The notes under the pieces are model-generated. The model saw only the letters and a list, made by a program, of their open reading frames with translations. It had not been told where the DNA came from and did no database searches. Below, piece by piece: positions 14,508 through 22,144 of a stretch of 52,801 nucleotides of DNA (position 1 is its first letter; each line of letters opens with the position of its first letter). The translations under genes and the position numbers were made by a program. Source of the DNA: a virus; the IMG/VR virus record IMGVR_UViG_3300032322_002582, positions 1 through 52,801 of that record. One strand, given 5' to 3'.

Positions 14508-14780
14508 ATGGCTGTGAAACAATTTAGTATTAATCAAATCTCTGCTGAGGCAGATCGCAAGAAACTTCTCGATGCAATCCGTGAATGTTCTAATTCAATG
14601 ACTCGTATTGAAGCTGAGAAGGATCTTATTAAAGAAGCAGTGAAGACAGTTTGTGAAGACTTGAAACTACCAAAACGTCTTGTAAATCGTTTGGTAAAAG
14701 TGTATCATAAACAAAACTACGATGAAGAAGTTGCTACACATGAACAATTCGAACAACTATATGAAACGATTGTAAAGTAA
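14508..14780 (+). CDS. dsbA: DsbA-like double-strand DNA-binding late transcription factor
   Basis: 90 residues (T4 DsbA 89). The C-terminal half matches in order and character: LIKEAVKTVCEDLKLPKRLV, then NRLVKVYHK, then the acidic end EQFEQLYETIV. In T4 the protein binds DNA near late promoters and helps late transcription. It lies directly before 33, as the T4 group does. Strong AAGGAG site at 14495-14500. Confidence 0.85.
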   Translation: MAVKQFSINQISAEADRKKLLDAIRECSNSMTRIEAEKDLIKEAVKTVCEDLKLPKRLVNRLVKVYHKQNYDEEVATHEQFEQLYETIVK

Positions 14781-14781
14781 A

Positions 14782-15003
14782 ATGCCTACAAAAGAAGAGA
14801 TGTATAAGTTTCATGAAGAAATTGAGAAATTGATTTCTGGAACAGATTACAATTACATGGAAGCAATTATTGAATATTGTAATCGTACAGGAATGGAGGT
14901 AGAGGTTGCATCAACACTTGTTAATAAAGATTTGAAAGCTAAAATTGAAATTGATGCACAAGCACTGAACCTACTACCCAAAACACAACGTTTGCCAATA
15001 TGA
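14782..15003 (+). CDS. gp33: gp33-like late transcription co-activator
   Basis: 73 residues, shorter than T4 gp33 (112). The assignment rests on its place between dsbA and 59 and on MEAIIEYCNRTGMEVEVAST plus a short hydrophobic C terminus (LNLLPKTQRLPI). That tail could be the sliding-clamp contact that lets gp33 link clamp and polymerase in T4. It would allow the TATAAATA-type late promoters found in this window to work. Its stop overlaps the gp59 start (ATGA). Confidence 0.75.
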   Translation: MPTKEEMYKFHEEIEKLISGTDYNYMEAIIEYCNRTGMEVEVASTLVNKDLKAKIEIDAQALNLLPKTQRLPI

Positions 15004-15581
15004 CTGGATATGAAGCATTTAGCATTTATCATGTTTTGAAATTGCATTTCACAACGAACTATGATTATTTCAAGTACAATGGTAAATGCAACATCACAAT
15101 CGAAACATTCGAGAAAAGAAAAGACAAATATTATTTTTATAAACTGTCCAGAAAATATGATACGGACGAATATAAAGAATTTGTTATTTCTAATCTATTG
15201 AATGATCCTGACTCCTGGGCTGGCAATTTACTGACGGATGAAGCAGGTGAAATTCACTACAATCGAATGAAGCGAATTCAATCATTATCTTACATGTTCA
15301 AGAATGATTGTCATGAACTCTCAAATCACGGCAAGGTTAACGATTTGTTAAAGGTTTGTAGTGACTATCCGAAACTCTTTGTACTGAGTAGGCATGGAAC
15401 GGTCTGTGATGAGACTGTTATCATATTGAATTCATTGATGAATTTTCTGCCTAAATGGAAAGAAAAAATTAAAGAAAATATCATCTGGCCTATTGCTTTT
15501 TCCAGGTGGATGAGATATACTCCTTTTGTGAGTTTCGATAAAGAAAAATGTAGGAAAATAGCTCTAGAGGCATTCAAATGA
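15000..15581 (+). CDS. gp59: gp59 helicase loader
   Basis: 193 residues (T4 gp59 217). Matches to T4 gp59 run through the chain: the early IYHVLKLHFTTNYDYFKYN, then EKRKDKYYFYKLSRKY, the FVISNLLNDPDSWAGNL block, and the helix-rich end with ILNSLMNFLPKW. gp59 binds fork DNA and gp32 and loads the replicative helicase gp41. It overlaps gp33 and the next gene by 4 bases each, so the set is translationally coupled. Confidence 0.93.
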   Translation: MTGYEAFSIYHVLKLHFTTNYDYFKYNGKCNITIETFEKRKDKYYFYKLSRKYDTDEYKEFVISNLLNDPDSWAGNLLTDEAGEIHYNRMKRIQSLSYMFKNDCHELSNHGKVNDLLKVCSDYPKLFVLSRHGTVCDETVIILNSLMNFLPKWKEKIKENIIWPIAFSRWMRYTPFVSFDKEKCRKIALEAFK

Positions 15582-16069
15582 TTACGAAAATTTATCTTGA
15601 TATGGATGGCGTACTTTGTGATTTCGAAGCAAGGTATATCGAACAGTTCGGAGAACTTCCAGCACTATCACGCGCGAACAAAGAATGGTCGGATAACTGG
15701 ACCAAATTTGTTGAGACAGGGCAATTTAAAACTCTTGATTGGAATCCTGGTGGTCAAACTCTCTTACAAGTTGTAAAAGATACGGGAATCGATATTGAAA
15801 TTTTGTCTTCTTCTGGAGGCAAAAAGTATCATCCTGTAGTTGAAGATCAAAAGAAATTTTGGTTGCAGAGTAAAGGTATTCATGTGAAGGTGAACATCGT
15901 ACCGGGACGTTCACTCAAAGCAAAGTATGCAAACTCAAAAAGTATTTTGATCGATGATACTCCCGATGTTATTGAGTCTTTCAATAAAGCAGGAGGTTAT
16001 GGTATTCTTCACGCTGATGTAAAAGATACCGTAAAAAAGCTAAACCACATCTTGCATGTTGCTAAATAA
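15578..16069 (+). CDS. HAD-superfamily 5'(3')-deoxyribonucleotidase-like phosphatase
   Basis: 163 residues. The nucleophile motif DMDGVLCDF is at 8-16, motif II is ILSSSGGKK and motif III/IV is KSILIDDTPDVI, the order of small HAD nucleotidases. It probably dephosphorylates deoxynucleoside monophosphates and so tunes phage nucleotide pools. It starts on the gp59 stop and ends about 70 bases before the gp32 start; the gp32 promoter -35 lies in its last codons. Confidence 0.8.
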   Translation: MITKIYLDMDGVLCDFEARYIEQFGELPALSRANKEWSDNWTKFVETGQFKTLDWNPGGQTLLQVVKDTGIDIEILSSSGGKKYHPVVEDQKKFWLQSKGIHVKVNIVPGRSLKAKYANSKSILIDDTPDVIESFNKAGGYGILHADVKDTVKKLNHILHVAK

Positions 16070-16080
16070 TAGTATATAAT
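16052..16080 (+). promoter_or_regulatory. Candidate promoter for gene 32
   Basis: TTGCAT (16052-16057), a 17-bp spacer and a perfect TATAAT (16075-16080). The predicted start near 16087 gives gp32 its own leader of about 50 bases. The -35 is only a partial match. Confidence 0.5.
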
Positions 16081-16099
16081 GCTTCTGTGGACAAATTAA

Positions 16100-16121
16100 A
16101 ATACACCGTTAATACACCGTT
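16100..16121 (+). repeat. Tandem 11-bp repeat in the gp32 leader
   Basis: AATACACCGTT occurs twice without a gap (16100-16110 and 16111-16121) and is followed by a truncated third start (ATACG). It lies between the candidate promoter and the AAGGAAA ribosome site at about 16127-16133. Confidence 0.85.
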
Positions 16122-16138
16122 ATACGAAAGGAAATATC

Positions 16139-17032
16139 ATGTCATTTGCAAATCTTAAACGCAATCGTTCTAGTCTCGATAAACTCACTAAAGCAATCGA
16201 GAGCACCACTCAAACCGTCGAAGCAGGGTCAAAAGACGATACCCGATTCTGGCAACCCTCAGTAGATAAATCTGGAAACGGAATGGCAGTTATTCGTTTT
16301 CTTCCAGCACCGTCTGCTGATGGGGAAGATGGTCTTCCTTGGGTACGAATCTTCAATCACGGCTTTCAGGGACCAGGTGGTTGGTTGATTGACAACTGTT
16401 TGACCACTCTCAATGAAAAGTGCCCTGTGTGTGAACACAATAGCACTCTTTGGAATTCAGGTGTTGAATCAAACAAAGAAATTGTTAGGAAACAAAAGCG
16501 TAAGCTTTCATATGTGGCCAACATTTATGTCGTATCTGATCCTTCAAATCCTGAAAATGAAGGAACTGTTCGATTGTTTAAGTTTGGTAAGAAAATCTTC
16601 GATAAGATTACTGAAGCTATGAATCCAGAATTTGCGGATGAAAAGCCTCTGAATCCGTTCGACTTTTGGGAAGGTGCAAACTTCAAACTCAAGATTCGTA
16701 ACGTCGAAGGTTATCGTAATTACGACAAATCAGAATTTGCAGATCCTTCTGCTCTTTTTGATGGTGATGATGCTAAACTTGAAAAGCTTTACACTCAAGA
16801 ATATTCACTCAAAGAATTTCTTGATCGTAAGAATTTCAAGAGTTATGAGTTGCTTAAAGGTCGTTTGGATAAAGTTCTTGGTTTCGAAAGTGATACCGAG
16901 GATGCTCCTGCTCCCGCGCAAGCCCGTGTGAGTGAAGCCCCAAAATCACTTATTTCAGCTACAACTAAATCACCTGTAACTGCTGAAGATGATGATCTAG
17001 ATTATTTCAAATCTCTAGCAGAAGCAAACTAA
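16139..17032 (+). CDS. gp32: gp32 single-stranded DNA-binding protein
   Basis: 297 residues (T4 301). The basic N terminus (MSFANLKRNRSS) is the cooperativity domain. The zinc site is H74, C87, C95 and C98 (NHGFQGPGG to EKCPVCEH), the same order as T4 H64-C77-C87-C90. The OB-type core follows. The end is the usual acidic tail AEDDDLDYF plus SLAEAN, which recruits partners such as gp59 and the polymerase. gp32 coats single strands in replication and recombination and in T4 represses its own translation. The message is closed by a strong terminator. Confidence 0.97.
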   Translation: MSFANLKRNRSSLDKLTKAIESTTQTVEAGSKDDTRFWQPSVDKSGNGMAVIRFLPAPSADGEDGLPWVRIFNHGFQGPGGWLIDNCLTTLNEKCPVCEHNSTLWNSGVESNKEIVRKQKRKLSYVANIYVVSDPSNPENEGTVRLFKFGKKIFDKITEAMNPEFADEKPLNPFDFWEGANFKLKIRNVEGYRNYDKSEFADPSALFDGDDAKLEKLYTQEYSLKEFLDRKNFKSYELLKGRLDKVLGFESDTEDAPAPAQARVSEAPKSLISATTKSPVTAEDDDLDYFKSLAEAN

Positions 17033-17037
17033 AAAAG

Positions 17038-17061
17038 AAACCCCGCGAAAGCGGGGTTTTT
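17038..17061. terminator. Bidirectional intrinsic terminator
   Basis: The stem CCCCGC/GCGGGG (17041-17046, 17051-17056) has a GAAA tetraloop, T5 on the right and A-run on the left. It stands between gp32 and the tape measure gene, which converge, and can end both messages. Confidence 0.92.
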
Positions 17062-17062
17062 A

Positions 17063-19360
17063 CTATCTCGTAGTTCCTGGAAATGATAAATTGAAAAATA
17101 ATTCAACAGCATCCGGATTGCCCACTTGCGGTGTTGATGGTTTTGGTGCTGATGTTTGTTGTACCACTTGAGATTGAGGAACAGGAATAGTGACAACGGT
17201 AGGTTCAGTTTGAACACTAACACTTCTAGTTGCTGTTGATAAATCTGTACTTTGTTTAGTTAACATAAGTCCTGGTATTTTCTGTAAGTTATCTATTCTT
17301 TTTTGCATAGCTTCATCTGATTTATCAGTTGGTCTAGACATTCTAAGACCGAAATATCGTGTTGCTTTTTCCACATCTGTTATTGATTTGAAGATTTCAT
17401 CATCACGAGGACTCTTCTTCATCACCTTTAACATTGCATCAATATTTTTTTCGGGATCCAATAAATCCCGCACACTAAATTCAGGATGAGCTTTTCTATT
17501 GATTTGAAATAGACCGTAGCTCTCTTCTCCTGGAGCACGACTTTTTATTAAAGGATTTAATCCTGATTCTTGTATTGCATTTGCTACAGCCGCTTGAGCT
17601 TGAGCTTCTGAATAACCTGCAAGCAAAAATTTAGATCTTATCAAATCTATCATAGCTTTTGAGCTATGATCAACTCTGGTGGGGCTTAAGCCTCTAGCCG
17701 ATGATGTTGCTTGTGTAGTTGAATCTGTTGTTAATCCTCTTTTTCTTAAAGATTCTTCTATGATTGCATTATAGTTTTCATTTCCAGGTAGAGCAAAATT
17801 TTTGCCTGTCATTCTCATCGATTCTATTTTTTCGAATCTTGCATTTCTTTCTATCATCAATTCTTCTAATTTTGCTGTGGCTTGAACAATGTCTTTATCT
17901 GCCGCTTCGCTAACTATTTTAGGAATAGCACCTCTTCTTCCATATTTCTTTATTTCTTCATTTGCACCTTCTATTTTCGATCTCTGTTCTGCAATATCTT
18001 TGTCTATATCTTCTTCCGTTCTCGTTTGAGTAATTTTTCCCATAATATAACCAGCAGCAGCACCCGCCAATCCTCCTAATGCGGCACCTTTTATTCCGAA
18101 CAAACTTCCGACACTTGCTCCTATAGAAGCACCTAATGTCAACAACAATTCTGGTTTATATTGGTTTATAAATTCTTTAAAATGAAAAGAAAATATTTCA
18201 CCCAATTTACCAAAATTAGTAGCTAAAATTTTGAAAGCCGATTCTGTATATGCTAAAGTAAATTCTGTTCCCCTCTTAATTGTGTCTTTTAGATAATTAA
18301 AATCGTCACCAAATTTTTGATCAATCCAGTCATATATGTCTGTAAATTTTTTTGTATTAAATATATTGTTTAAATTTTCTGCTAGTTGTCTCAGAATAGG
18401 TTCTCCACTTTCTAAATTTATACCTAAAACTCCAGCAATACCTTTTTTGACGGACTCATAAATTCCTTTGAAGTCGATGTCTTCGCTCATTTTTTTAATT
18501 GCGTATGCGGAAGCAGCTATTCCCACTATTCCCAAAAGTGGAGATATTGCTATTATGCTACCTAATGTTCTAAAAATAACAGATCCTACTGATCCTCCAA
18601 TTCCAGACATTCCGGCTATGATACCACCCAAAAAAGATGATGAGCTAGATTGTTTTTGTGGAGAAGTTGATTGAGATGGTGTGTCTCTTTTTGTAATAAT
18701 ACTTCTCGCGATGACACTTTCATTCGCTGTATTTCTAACGTTTCTTTTTGTCGAATCTGTTTTTGTTGTTTCTCTTCTATCAGCCATTCTCTTAAATAGA
18801 GAAGATATATTTGACAAGATGGAGTTTTGTCTTTTCACCATCAAGTTCATATTGAATGCACTTGTTTTAGGATCATCTAATTGTTTTACTGGCGTTTTTT
18901 CTTTCGAATACATTTGATTAAATGTATCATTTCTTTGTGAGGAATTTATCCAAAGAGCATCTGCTGCTTTCGCCGACTTGCCGGTAACTTTTTTTGTTAA
19001 TGATGTTATGTTTTGGCGAGTTATATTCATATCTCGCGCCATCATGTTCATATTCAAAGTATTCTTGGCTACGACTTTTAATAAAGCCTCTTGTCTCTCA
19101 TTAGATTGTTGTAATGAAGTTAATTCTACCGATGGCGTATCAGATAGTCCTGAAACTTTAGCGCCAGTTTTTTTTATCGGTGAATATCCTTTTCCAAAAA
19201 TTTTCTGACCAGTCGAACGAATGAATCCTTGTCCACTAAAAAGTAGATTTCTTATATCCATTCGTTCAACAAGTCCTTTTCCAGCTGCCGCTCCCAAAGC
19301 GGCTAAAGCGCCCTTGTTTTTTAGTTCTTGGCGATATATGGTAGAAAATTTAGTTGCCAT
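17063..19360 (-). CDS. Tail tape measure protein with C-terminal tail lysozyme domain
   Basis: 765 residues. Residues 1-220 are basic and helical. Two Gly/Ala hydrophobic blocks follow (about 245-310: SFLGGIIAGMSGIGGSVGSV; about 405-445: LLTLGASIGASVGSLFG and on), typical of tape measures that insert into the host membrane. Long helices follow to about 540. About 575-690 is a soluble lytic/lysozyme fold: AQAAVANAIQESGLNPLIKS with the likely catalytic Glu in QESG, then GEESYGLFQINRKAH. The position after a gp26/gp51-type pair matches T4 gp29 (590), though T4 has its lysozyme in gp5. It is the last gene of the leftward unit, with its ATG on the stop of the gene before. Confidence 0.88.
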   Translation of the reverse strand: MATKFSTIYRQELKNKGALAALGAAAGKGLVERMDIRNLLFSGQGFIRSTGQKIFGKGYSPIKKTGAKVSGLSDTPSVELTSLQQSNERQEALLKVVAKNTLNMNMMARDMNITRQNITSLTKKVTGKSAKAADALWINSSQRNDTFNQMYSKEKTPVKQLDDPKTSAFNMNLMVKRQNSILSNISSLFKRMADRRETTKTDSTKRNVRNTANESVIARSIITKRDTPSQSTSPQKQSSSSSFLGGIIAGMSGIGGSVGSVIFRTLGSIIAISPLLGIVGIAASAYAIKKMSEDIDFKGIYESVKKGIAGVLGINLESGEPILRQLAENLNNIFNTKKFTDIYDWIDQKFGDDFNYLKDTIKRGTEFTLAYTESAFKILATNFGKLGEIFSFHFKEFINQYKPELLLTLGASIGASVGSLFGIKGAALGGLAGAAAGYIMGKITQTRTEEDIDKDIAEQRSKIEGANEEIKKYGRRGAIPKIVSEAADKDIVQATAKLEELMIERNARFEKIESMRMTGKNFALPGNENYNAIIEESLRKRGLTTDSTTQATSSARGLSPTRVDHSSKAMIDLIRSKFLLAGYSEAQAQAAVANAIQESGLNPLIKSRAPGEESYGLFQINRKAHPEFSVRDLLDPEKNIDAMLKVMKKSPRDDEIFKSITDVEKATRYFGLRMSRPTDKSDEAMQKRIDNLQKIPGLMLTKQSTDLSTATRSVSVQTEPTVVTIPVPQSQVVQQTSAPKPSTPQVGNPDAVELFFNLSFPGTTR

Positions 19361-19503
19361 TATTGTTTTCTTCTTGCTAGTTGTTGTTGTCTAATCTTCT
19401 CATTTTCTTCATCAATATACTTGAGAAGTAGCGTAACGTATATACTTCTTTCCCAAGGCATCATATTGTCCAACTCTGTCAAACTGTATTTGTGATGTTG
19501 CAT
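19360..19503 (-). CDS. gp51: gp51-like hub assembly protein / tail-chaperone extension
   Basis: The frame from the ATG at 19503 gives 47 residues, MQHHKYSLTELDNMMPWERS followed by a charged helix, like the short gp51 proteins of aquatic T4-like phages. The His-His-x-Tyr-Ser and Glu-Leu-x-x-Met-x-x-Trp-Glu pattern also occurs in frameshifted tail assembly chaperones. No ribosome site precedes the ATG. The frame stays open upstream through the gp26 stop and into gp26, with protein-like sequence (FRYESLGNHYQTNFAL). The likely product is therefore a gp26-gp51 fusion made by a -1 shift (310 residues). The stop TAA overlaps the tape-measure ATG. Confidence 0.7.
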   Translation of the reverse strand: MQHHKYSLTELDNMMPWERSIYVTLLLKYIDEENEKIRQQQLARRKQ

Positions 19504-19553
19504 AAGAGCGAAATTTGTTTGATAGTGATTGCCCAGTGATTCATAACGAAAAA

Positions 19554-19580
19554 TTATCCGAAAAAACTTTGGATTCCTTC
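19554..19580 (-). other. Predicted programmed -1 frameshift signal
   Basis: On the minus strand the last gp26 codons read CAA AGT TTT TTC GGA TAA. T-TTT-TTC (19566-19560) is a perfect X-XXY-YYZ slippery heptamer in the gp26 frame, two codons before its stop. An internal AAGGAA (19579-19574) lies 7 bases before it, where such sites stimulate bacterial -1 shifts. After the shift the frame runs CGG ATA ATT and stays open to 19360. Confidence 0.7.
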
Positions 19581-20291
19581 TAGTATCAGATATTCCTCGT
19601 AGTTACACTTCGGACATTTAAATGCAATTTCCTTTTTCAATTTGGGTAACGTTTCGAAAAAGTTTTGTATTTTTAAAAATTGTTCTCTTGTTAGACTGTC
19701 GATGAAATCCACCAATTCGTGTTCTTGAACATCTTTTGCATAAAAAATTGACTCTTCATCATATATGTAATCAATAGAATTGATAATAGTTTTTGCTACT
19801 ACATCAGCAGCAGAAACTTTTTGATTATTTTTTGTTAGTTCTTCTATTCCTTTGTATGTTGGATATTTCATTACGATGCCCAACTTTGGAGTCAATTCTA
19901 TTTTTTCAGTCACATTTTTTAAGTCTGGTTCAACTTCGAGAGCATTAAAACTTAATTTTACTAGATTGTCACATTTCTTTTTTTCGTTTTCAACTTCAAC
20001 ATCATTATTGCATCGATATTGCAATTCGACCATCTCGCTAACGGATCTTGCTCTCAAGTGCATAAAAAGAAATTCGAAATCGACTATCGGTAAATCATCG
20101 ATATCGATTTTACTCACTATACAGTTATTTAAAATTTGTTTAATCGCTAGTAAGATAGAATCTTCATTATCTGATTCCATTGCCATCAAAAGAATTTTTT
20201 CTTCCTTGACAAGAAATGGTCTAAACTTAATCTTCTTTTTACTGAGAGGTAAAGTTAATTCATATAGAGGCACATCAATTTTGGGTAACAT
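19554..20291 (-). CDS. gp26: gp26-like baseplate hub / tail assembly chaperone protein
   Basis: 245 residues (T4 gp26 208). The N-terminal half is close to the T4 baseplate family: PLYELTLPLSKKKIKFRPFL, KEEKILLMAMES, IKQILNNC, and FLFMHLRARSVSE. Two cysteine pairs (CNNDVEV-x-KKC and CPKCNYEE) may bind zinc. In T4 gp26 is needed for the baseplate hub; by position before the tape measure it is the counterpart of tail assembly chaperones. Good ribosome site GGAGA. The end carries a slippery heptamer that would fuse it to the gp51-like frame. Confidence 0.88.
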   Translation of the reverse strand: MLPKIDVPLYELTLPLSKKKIKFRPFLVKEEKILLMAMESDNEDSILLAIKQILNNCIVSKIDIDDLPIVDFEFLFMHLRARSVSEMVELQYRCNNDVEVENEKKKCDNLVKLSFNALEVEPDLKNVTEKIELTPKLGIVMKYPTYKGIEELTKNNQKVSAADVVAKTIINSIDYIYDEESIFYAKDVQEHELVDFIDSLTREQFLKIQNFFETLPKLKKEIAFKCPKCNYEEYLILEGIQSFFG

Positions 20292-20301
20292 AAATTCTCC
20301 A

Positions 20302-21072
20302 TTAAAAAATCTGTTTAATCTCGGCCACGGTTCCTTTTACGATATTCTGCAATGCTTTTCCTGTGGGTGTGCCTGCGATTCCAGCACCAACAAGTGCTGC
20401 TCCTATTGCACCAACATCATAAGCACCTTTGTATATCGTTTTAAATTTTTGATATGCGAATTGGACAGTAAGTCTATGAAATCCTTCTTCCGACCAACTT
20501 AAAGTTTGTGCATTTATAGATTTAGGAAAAGCATCTATCAAGTCAACTGCATATATTTGTTTAAAGAAATCGTTGTATTGTACTATTTTTATATCCGTTA
20601 GAAATCTAGTTTTTTCACCTTTTGCGAATCTTGTATTATTAGTATCTGTTGGAACTATTGCTTCCATCCATCTATCGAATAATTTTCTTTCGTAGAAATC
20701 GTTTGTACAAATAAAGGTAAAAGAAATATCTCCATAAACTGCTTGTCTTGGAACTTGAAAAGATGGACCGTATATTTGAACTTCATCTGTTTGTAAAGAT
20801 TTACCTGGCAATTCCGTAGATTCACATTGAAGTGCTAGATAACGACTGATGACAGGATCATAATTTCTGGATCCGTCTTCTGTTCCTATTGCTCTGGCAG
20901 TAATGTCCGAAAAAACTGAATTGGGTAAATTCAAAAGTCTTTCGATAACGCTTGTCGAAACAAATTCACTTATGTATCGAGGAATCGGCATAATAACCTG
21001 AAAACGATTAGGTTTAGCCGGACCATCTTTAGAATTTATATTGGATAAGAATAATTGAGGTAGGAATGCCAT
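20302..21072 (-). CDS. gp54: gp54-like baseplate tail-tube initiator
   Basis: 256 residues from the ATG at 21072 (AAGGAA before it; an in-frame ATG at 21159 reads in the shadow of the gene before). The chain has the gp19 tail-tube pattern: PNRFQVIMPIP, the central CESTELPGKSLQTDEVQIYG and ISFTFICTNDFYERKLFDRW, and DIKIVQYN near the tube strand. Tube-related proteins of this size at the baseplate are gp54 (T4 320), which starts tube growth on gp48. The C-terminal Gly/Ala segment (AIGAALVGAGIAGTP) is extra. The start overlaps the previous stop (TAATG). Confidence 0.75.
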   Translation of the reverse strand: MAFLPQLFLSNINSKDGPAKPNRFQVIMPIPRYISEFVSTSVIERLLNLPNSVFSDITARAIGTEDGSRNYDPVISRYLALQCESTELPGKSLQTDEVQIYGPSFQVPRQAVYGDISFTFICTNDFYERKLFDRWMEAIVPTDTNNTRFAKGEKTRFLTDIKIVQYNDFFKQIYAVDLIDAFPKSINAQTLSWSEEGFHRLTVQFAYQKFKTIYKGAYDVGAIGAALVGAGIAGTPTGKALQNIVKGTVAEIKQIF

Positions 21073-21653
21073 TAGAATTTTTTCCTTGAGTCTGCCCAGA
21101 CTTTGCTGGTACTCGCTTTTTGAAACTGTTCGACAGGAAGTAGTGCAGCAATGTCCCATTCGTTTGCGTGTATTTCGACAAATTTGGATTCAACATGACT
21201 CGATAGATAACGCTTCAAACATGGTGTTGCCTCATAAGCCTGCGAAAAAGCAGAAAGAGCTTGATAATTTAATCTAAGTTTTGTGCTTTGATCATAAGCA
21301 TGATTCGATGCAAAACTACTTAATTTGTCTAAAAGTATTATCCTATGTTTAGGATGAATATAATGTAAATTTAGACCTAAGAATCCGTCATTGTAAAGTT
21401 GAATGGGTATAACTAATGGAAATCTATCGTAGTATGGTAATTTATCTTTTGTTTTTGGATCATAGTAAAAAAAGTACATGTGTCCAATAATATTGGTTAT
21501 AGTTTTTCTTTCATTTCCTCCAGTCATAATCTTTCTTGCTGTAGGATTTAATTCTGGTATTTTTGAGCGAAGCCAATCTCTAGCTTGCTTGGAGCGAGCA
21601 TTATATCCAGTTTTTGACAACTGTTGATTTATTCTGTCCATTAGATGTGCCAT
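21072..21653 (-). CDS. Conserved virion assembly protein of T4-like phages, unnamed
   Basis: 193 residues, soluble. Distinct blocks are FFYYDPKTKDKLPYYDRFPL, DGFLGLNLHYIHPKHRI, and CLKRYLSSHVESKFVEI. I recall the same blocks in aquatic T4-like phages beside gp4 and gp54, but cannot assign a T4 number; T4 has gp2 next to gp4. It probably acts in baseplate or head completion. No ribosome site is seen; AATAAATA lies so that a late transcript would begin at the ATG (see findings). A second ATG is at residue 5. Confidence 0.75.
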   Translation of the reverse strand: MAHLMDRINQQLSKTGYNARSKQARDWLRSKIPELNPTARKIMTGGNERKTITNIIGHMYFFYYDPKTKDKLPYYDRFPLVIPIQLYNDGFLGLNLHYIHPKHRIILLDKLSSFASNHAYDQSTKLRLNYQALSAFSQAYEATPCLKRYLSSHVESKFVEIHANEWDIAALLPVEQFQKASTSKVWADSRKKF

Positions 21654-21664
21654 GGCTATATTTA

Positions 21665-22114
21665 TTAGAATATACCCAGATCTTTTTCGGTAAGAATCTT
21701 AAATTGCCATCCATGTTCATGACAAAATTCATCCGCGGCTTTCCATTTCATTTGATTTATAGCATAAGTTGCCGCTTCCTGAATGAATTTTTTAGTTTTT
21801 CTTTTTTGCGTTGGTTTTTTAGTTTGAGCTTCTGGTTTTACCTCAATAACATATGTCATAACTGTTCCGTCTTTCCTTTGTACTTTAATGATAAAGTCGG
21901 GAAAGTATCTGTGTCTTTTCCCGTCAACTGGAGAGATGTAAGGAATGGCTAACTCTTCAGATGACCACCAGATGATGTTTGGATGATCATCAAAATATTT
22001 CATACAACGAAGTTCCCAGGAGGATCGATAAATGATGTTTTCTGGGTTTCCCTTGTATTTTTGTGGGTTTTGTGGCTTAAACCAGCCTTTGTAGGTGTTT
22101 TTTCCGTATGACAT
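21665..22114 (-). CDS. gp4: gp4 head completion protein
   Basis: 149 residues (T4 gp4 150). T4-like blocks: FKPQNPQKYKGNPENIIYRS, WELRCMKYFDDHP, EELAIPYISPVDGKRHRYFP, DFIIKVQ, VIEVKPEAQTKKP and the WKAADEFCHEHGWQFKILTE end. The D-x(n)-E-x-K arrangement (PDFIIK, IEVKP) is that of a PD-(D/E)XK nuclease fold. In T4 gp4 completes the filled head before tail joining. It is first in the leftward unit, 30 bases from divergent gp48. Confidence 0.92.
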   Translation of the reverse strand: MSYGKNTYKGWFKPQNPQKYKGNPENIIYRSSWELRCMKYFDDHPNIIWWSSEELAIPYISPVDGKRHRYFPDFIIKVQRKDGTVMTYVIEVKPEAQTKKPTQKRKTKKFIQEAATYAINQMKWKAADEFCHEHGWQFKILTEKDLGIF

Positions 22115-22121
22115 ATAAATA
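22114..22121 (+). promoter_or_regulatory. Late promoter TATAAATA before gp48
   Basis: An exact T4 late consensus in the 30-base gap between gp4 (left) and gp48 (right). The predicted start near 22127 leaves an 18-base leader with AGGAAA before the ATG at 22145. Confidence 0.7.
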
Positions 22122-22144
22122 TGTAGTCAACTCATAGGAAAGCT

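Noticed and set aside
21072-21653. Calling this gene gp2 (DNA end protector) because it neighbours gp4
   Set aside because: T4 gene order is suggestive, but I cannot match any residue block to gp2, and gp54 lies next to it, so it was left unnamed.
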